Source of the DNA: Emydura subglobosa
Taxonomy: Eukaryota; Chordata; Testudines; Chelidae
Direction of reading: 5' to 3'
Length of the DNA stretch: 64,000 nt
Assembly: GCA_007922225.1 (NCBI GenBank)
Contig: ML679963.1
Span: 148,804-212,803, forward strand
Shown here piece by piece: positions 36,301 through 42,300 of the stretch. The stretch's first letter is position 1, and every line of letters begins with the position of its first letter. Made by a program: the position numbers and the translations under genes. Below the pieces are notes generated by a model. The model was not told the DNA's origin. It saw nothing but the letters and a program-made list of their open reading frames with translations, and did no database searches.

Positions 36301-39300
36301 CTGAACGCAACACCCTTCATCACTGCCCTGGGAGTCCACCACCAGTTCAGGGAGGCTTAGATGTGGGGGTGAACTGTGACCACCTAGTCCAATGGGTGTC
36401 TGCTCGGCACATATACCGAGGCCAACCACACCTGAAGCGGTCTGAGCCTCAGGCAAACTAGTCTCACTACGTACGGGCAGGTCGCCATGTGGCCCAACAG
36501 CTGTAGGCAGCGCCTGGCTGTTCTCGTGGGGTGCCGACGAATGGAGGTGCGCTCCGAAGAGCTAGAGGCACCGGAGCATTGTCTCAGTACCGAAGATTTC
36601 CGATGCAGCTTGCCTTGCGGTCCTATAGACACTTTCGGTCACTGTGGTCGGTGCCGCTCCAAACTCCTCAGTGCCGAGCTGAACTCTGGTGACCAGGTTC
36701 CGTGTCATTGACTGCCCAGTGCTGGGTCCTCTGATGGCGACTGGGTTCTGCACCACCTCGGTGCGGGCGAACTCCTCGGTGCTGGGTCCTCCGATAGTGA
36801 CCGGGTTCTGCGCCGCCTCGGTGCGGGTGAACTCCTCGGTGCCGGGATCTAGAATGGGAGCTGTCCGAGTGCCGCCTGGCAGACCTCGTCCGGTGCCGCC
36901 TCCTGGCATGCGCTGCCTCTGTTGCTAGGGATTGACATCGGCGCCGAGAGGGAGACACCACATCCTGTGTTGAAGCAGGTCAGCTCGACAACACTAACCT
37001 GGAACAACTGCTGGGAGAGCGTCTCTGCTCTACCCCTGAAGGCCATCCAGCAGGAGATCTTCCTCCCCACTGCCCTTCAGGGGGACTCAACACGGGTCTC
37101 CCCCATGACACCGGCCCCTTCTCCCTCGGTGGGGGGGGAGGGGGATGGAGGTGGCATAGGCAAGGCCAACAAGGCTCTTGCCGCCTGAAAAGCCTCCGGT
37201 GTCAACGTCATTGGCAGGGGCACTCTCCCACTCCCAGGAGTTGGGGAAGGCTTCCTAACCGGAGATGCAGGGACCGGAGAAGACTTGACAGGCTGGGTCT
37301 GGTGCATCTCCGTGCTCGACCCTGCCCGTACTGACAGCAGAGGGGAGTGTCCGCGCTCCGCTTCTTCCTCTTCGGTGCCAGTGGTGTTGTGCGGTGCCGA
37401 GTCAAGGCCAGTGCCGGCAGTGCGCTCTGCACCGAGGTCACGCTCAGTGCCGAGGCGGAGTGGGCCGGCTCGGATGCCGGGCAGAGCGCTGCCTCCATCA
37501 GCAGGGCTTTCAACCAAATTTCTCGGTCCTTTTGGTCCTCAGTTTAAAAGCCCTGCAGATCTTACATTTGTCTTTGCTATGCGCTTCCCCCAAGCACTTA
37601 AGGCAGCAGTCATGGGGGACGCTGAGCAGGAAAGCCTTCCTGCAGGAGGCACACAGCTTGAATCCCGACAACCAGGACATAGCCCGGCCACTAAGTCCCT
37701 ACAAGGATTTGCCTTATCTCTAACTACTCTAAAAACGACTTAAATACTTAACTAAAACTAACTTAGAACAACAAATAAGTTCAAACAAGGGGAATAGTAC
37801 TTGCTGAAAGCAAGGCTAGTTCCAGCAACCGTCAAAGGTGAAAAGAAGGAACTGAGGGGGCGTAGGGCCGGCAGCGGCTCATATACCGCGGCATGTACGC
37901 AGGGCTCCAGGGGGCACCGGAGCCGGCCCTACGGGATCTGCTAAGGGGAAAAAAGTTCTGGGAACCATGCACGGAGGCATGCACATACCTATAGTGGAAT
38001 GGACATGAGCAAGCACTCGAAGAAGAACCCTGACTACCTTTGGGTATAGGGGCCTCTCATGGCAAGAGAGGGACCTGCTCAGGTGATCTGCCAACATGTT
38101 TTTGACCCCCAGGAGGTGCAAGGCTTTGTGGTGGGTTGCATGTTCCATGTAGAAGTACCATAGATGGAATGCCTCTTGGCAAAAGTCTGAGGATCTCGCT
38201 TCTCCTTGCTTGTTGACATAATGCATTGACAGACAATACAGGATCAACATCCTTACCTTTCCTGTCATCTAGGGAAGGAACACTTTGCAGGCTATATAGA
38301 TTGCCCTGAGCTCTCTGACATTTGTGTGTAATGTGGACCAGAGGCCTTTTGTCCTGAGAGAGCTGATGTGGGTTCCCCACCCTAGGTCCGAGGCATCCGA
38401 TACCAAGGAAAGTGTTGGGCAGGGGACCGCAAAGGGAACCCTTCTTGCTACATGGGCAGGGTTTGTCCACCATGCCAATGAGGCAAGTACTCAAGGCGGG
38501 ATCATAAGGATCTTGTCCAGGCTGTGTCTTGTCATGGAGTAAATCAACGCTAGCCGCATTTAAAGGGGTCTGAGACGCAGTCTTGCATACTGTACCATGT
38601 GAGTACACACTGCCATGTGACCCAGAAGTCTGAGGCAAACTCTTGCTGTCGTGAGGGAGTGAGCGAGCTGTGACCTGGGTGATCAGCTGTGACATGGTTT
38701 GAAATCTGGTTTGTGGTAGAAATGCTCTGGCCCATGGGATTAACTACAACTGTAACTACTAACTCTAACTAATTAACTTATCTAACAAACTATGTACATT
38801 AAATCTACAGATGAAACCACTGGCAGAAGACTTGTGGAGGCAAGAATGTTCCAGCACTGGGGGGCTGGCAGTGCCCCTAATATTGGTGCATACGTGCACC
38901 ATTGCAGAGGGCACTAGAGCCGGACTACAGATACCACAGAGAGAGAAATCTCTGGTACCAGTGCATGTGGTGCACAAACACACCTGACATGGAATGGACA
39001 TGAGTAAGCACTCAAAAAAGAACAGATATATAGGGGCCAGGAGCACACAAAAGCTTCCACATTACAAGCTACACTTTTCTGTCAGATTTACCCTACGACA
39101 GCGAGCAGTTCATGCACAGCTGATGGTGGATAAAATATTCTCTTGCCATACTTCTACCTTGTCTCTCTAACATCCTGGGACCACCACAGCTATAACAACA
39201 CTGCAAACATACTTCTACCTCCACAGGTCTTCATCCCTCTCCTCTCATCCAATAATGCCCACCCCCCAATTAAACTTTAAAAAAACCCATGACATTAATA

Positions 39301-42300
39301 CACACAAAAATTTGCTGAAAGCTATGAGAGTTGCTGCACATACCATACACATGAAACAAACCCACAAAAGCAAGGGAAGGAGAAGTTCAACTCCTAATGG
39401 TAAATACCCTCTACTCCTCCACTTACAAGCACTTACTTTACCAGTATCACTAAAACCACACACTGCAACCTTAACCCTTCCCCCCTACAGATACAAGTTT
39501 TCCATCACCTCTTTTTATGACCAATGTGCACACAACTCTTTATTAAACGACCCTCCTCTCAACACAACCAACTATCGCACTAAACACCCACAATCAATAG
39601 TGTTGGGAAAAAATTAGTTGATAAAGGTGTTGGGTAAGCAGGAAGAAAACAGGGCAGTTATGATTGTGGTACATAGTTTGTGGTACACTGAGTTGAAGTA
39701 ATGGTAAGGTGAGTGCTTGTGGATGGAGGAACAGAGTCTCTGTACCATTAGATAGCCTAACTGTTTCACAATGAAATGTATGTAACTATCTATCTAAAAT
39801 TATAAATCTGAACAACTCTAGAAAGCTCTTTGTACTCAAACTTTTCTGAAATGGTAAACTCCTTTCACCAGCGGCTGCTATGGTTTTTACTATGCCTGAA
39901 CTGTTGATGCAGATTCAATATCTATATGTTTAGGCATCCGAGCACAGCCACAAGTACTAGTACTGTAGTGTATATAGTTCCTATAGTATAGTAGTGTATA
40001 AAAACAGATTTTTACCTTGTAATCAAACTGCACATCCATGTATTTCCCAAATCGGCTAGAGTTATCATTCCGAAGGGTTTTTGCATTTCCAAATGCCTGA
40101 ATTAAAAAGGTACCAGAGAAAAAAGTAAACAAGTTTCAAACAAGAAAACTATCAAACAGGGCATTTTAAAATACTTTTCACAAAGCTGCCAGTGACTTAT
40201 TTAGTGGCCTAGAGACACAGCCTGGTTTGTCTCTTCTGTAGGCATGTCTAAGAAGAAAGCAAGCAACTATTTGAGTCCTGATTGTCTGAGCTGTACGCAT
40301 ACTGCAAATGTAAGATTATCACCTGACATGGGCCTGTTAAACCACTCCTCTCTCTCCCTGCAAAGAGGCATCTTAATTCCATTCCCTGTTAGCAAAATGT
40401 GTCACCCCAAGAAGTCTTGTCAAGGCTTCTTCCCCCATCACCAGTAGGAACTCATTAGCTTGCATACAATGGTCACAGACCTTGCAGCTTTGTTCAAGCC
40501 TGCCAAACTTCTCCCTCTCACAGGCCCACACCCATAACATTGTTTTGAACAGATGGTGGAAATAGTAAAGGGAACTGTAAAGATTGTACAGAACTGGACT
40601 CTAGAGGTCACTGCTACACCAGAAAAATGCAGCACCAAATACATATCTGGTTGTAAATCAGGGGACTGAGTTGCCTACACAATGCCAAGTTTCATATCCT
40701 GGACTCCAAATTACCTCTAAGACCGGATTGGACTGTAGGAGGCGATCTTTCACTGTTTCAACTTGGTCACTGGCTGGACACGTCACTGCATAATATTGCA
40801 GGATTTTCTTGGTGGCCTCAGTTTTCCCAGCTCCACTCTCCCCAGATATCAGGATACACTGATCCTTCCTCTCCATGCGCAGGGAACGATATGAGTTGTC
40901 AGCAATAGCATAACTAAGGAACAATGATAACTGGAAATTAAGCATGCTTTCACAATTGTGAAGGGCAGAGAATCCTCAGCTAGGCTTTTAGAGTATCCAG
41001 ACTAACACAATCGTAACCAGAAAAAATGTCAACTCCAGCCACAATATTCCAACAGTGCAAAATACTAGAAAAGATGGCTCTTTGAGAACTGTGTATATCT
41101 GGACTGAGAAACTCTGACCCAAAGTTTCTGTAATTATTGCTTAGACCAGTTTTCTGAGGTATCTTAATACATCAAATCTTGTTTAAATTAAGCTAGAGCA
41201 TAGAATCTCAAACACATTTCTGGAAAAGAAAGGAGCATTAGTGAACAACAATTTCTTCTTCTGCTACTTAAGATTTTGCTTTGTAAAAAAAATTAATTTA
41301 TTATAGTTTAATCAAATTACTCTCCCCCTCTATCCAAATTCCATTTCTGGGGCTTTTCCAAATCAAAACAGTGGAATAAATATAAACTGTATTTTATTTT
41401 TAGAGTTTGCTTCGGGACTGCATATCCTTATGCAGGGATTTTATAACCCCCTTAAGTACAAGGGGAAGGCCGAAAGCACTGCATACCTTATATTTTGTGA
41501 AGTTTCCCCATTTATTTAGGATGATTGCTGTCCACATTATTATTCACCATCTCTGTGAATCCATGGACATGCTATAAGAAGTATTATGATTTCAGTTTCA
41601 AGTCTCCTTTTAAAAAGGTCTTTTGTGAGTTATGGTTACGTGGGGTGAGGAAATTCTATCTTAGTGTTCTCTCATTAACCCCGATGGCCCATCATTTGTC
41701 TTTTCCTGGGCAGTACAATGTTAGGTGCTTGGAGCTAGTCTTGTCTGGTTGGGGAGGCAGCCCCTCTGCCTGGCAGACCAACACCCTGCTGTGAGGTAGA
41801 GATAAAGCTTTACAAACCCAGTTCTCTCTATATATAAAATAATAAACATAGCCTGTATACTGGGGTGCTGGGAACAATTTGTATAGTGGGGGTGCTGAGA
41901 GCCATTGAACCAAACTGTAAACCCTGTATATAACGGAAACCACTTCAAGCCAGGGAGTGTAGCAGTAGCACCTGTGCCTATATACTTATCTCATAATGAT
42001 TATTAAGTTCAGAACATTACAAGCTTTCATAGATCTTACTTGAAATTTGTATACACAATAACATTGTATACAATCAATTGATTCAATTGCTCACTCCTGG
42101 GGGTTCAGACCTCCTGTTGTCTCTTTGGCATGCCCAGACCCTGACTGTGAACATTTCAAGTCCACTGGGATAAACTCTTTCTCTTTTCAATGACTAGGTA
42201 CTACAGACTACACAGAGAATCTGACTCTCAAGTGTTCCCACTAGCTTTCAAGTATTTGGATAGCAAGGATTATTTTCATTTTATAAAGCCAGTTAAAAAA

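Larger units (their letters stand above)
34090..38025 (-). mobile_element. DIRS-like element B, young copy nested in element C, RT deleted
   Basis: A 3.94-kb element very similar to A, coded on the minus strand. Edges AAC|AAGGTTACTTACC at the left (AAC at 34087-34089) and CACTCGAAGAAG|AAC at the right (AAC at 38026-38028). Element C resumes on both sides, so the insertion order is clear. Low-end fold-back at 34090-34383, high inverted repeat at about 37810-38025. Contents: recombinase, RNase H and gag. The RT palm and the gag C-terminus are missing through a deletion near 36535, so it could move only with help. Confidence 0.92.
31054..39020 (-). mobile_element. DIRS-like element C, old copy split by element B
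   Basis: The outer element of a nest. The low-end fold-back (31054-31420) and the high end (38780-39020, ending ctcaaaaaag followed by AAC) match the termini of A and B with many substitutions. The coding remains on the minus strand are recombinase (32559-31534), RNase H C-terminal part (34056-33680) and, beyond the B insertion, RNase H start and thumb (38735-38057). RT palm and gag are deleted between about 38740 and 38780. A 532-bp hAT-like MITE and a wider unidentified insert lie at 32590-33645. Confidence 0.85.
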
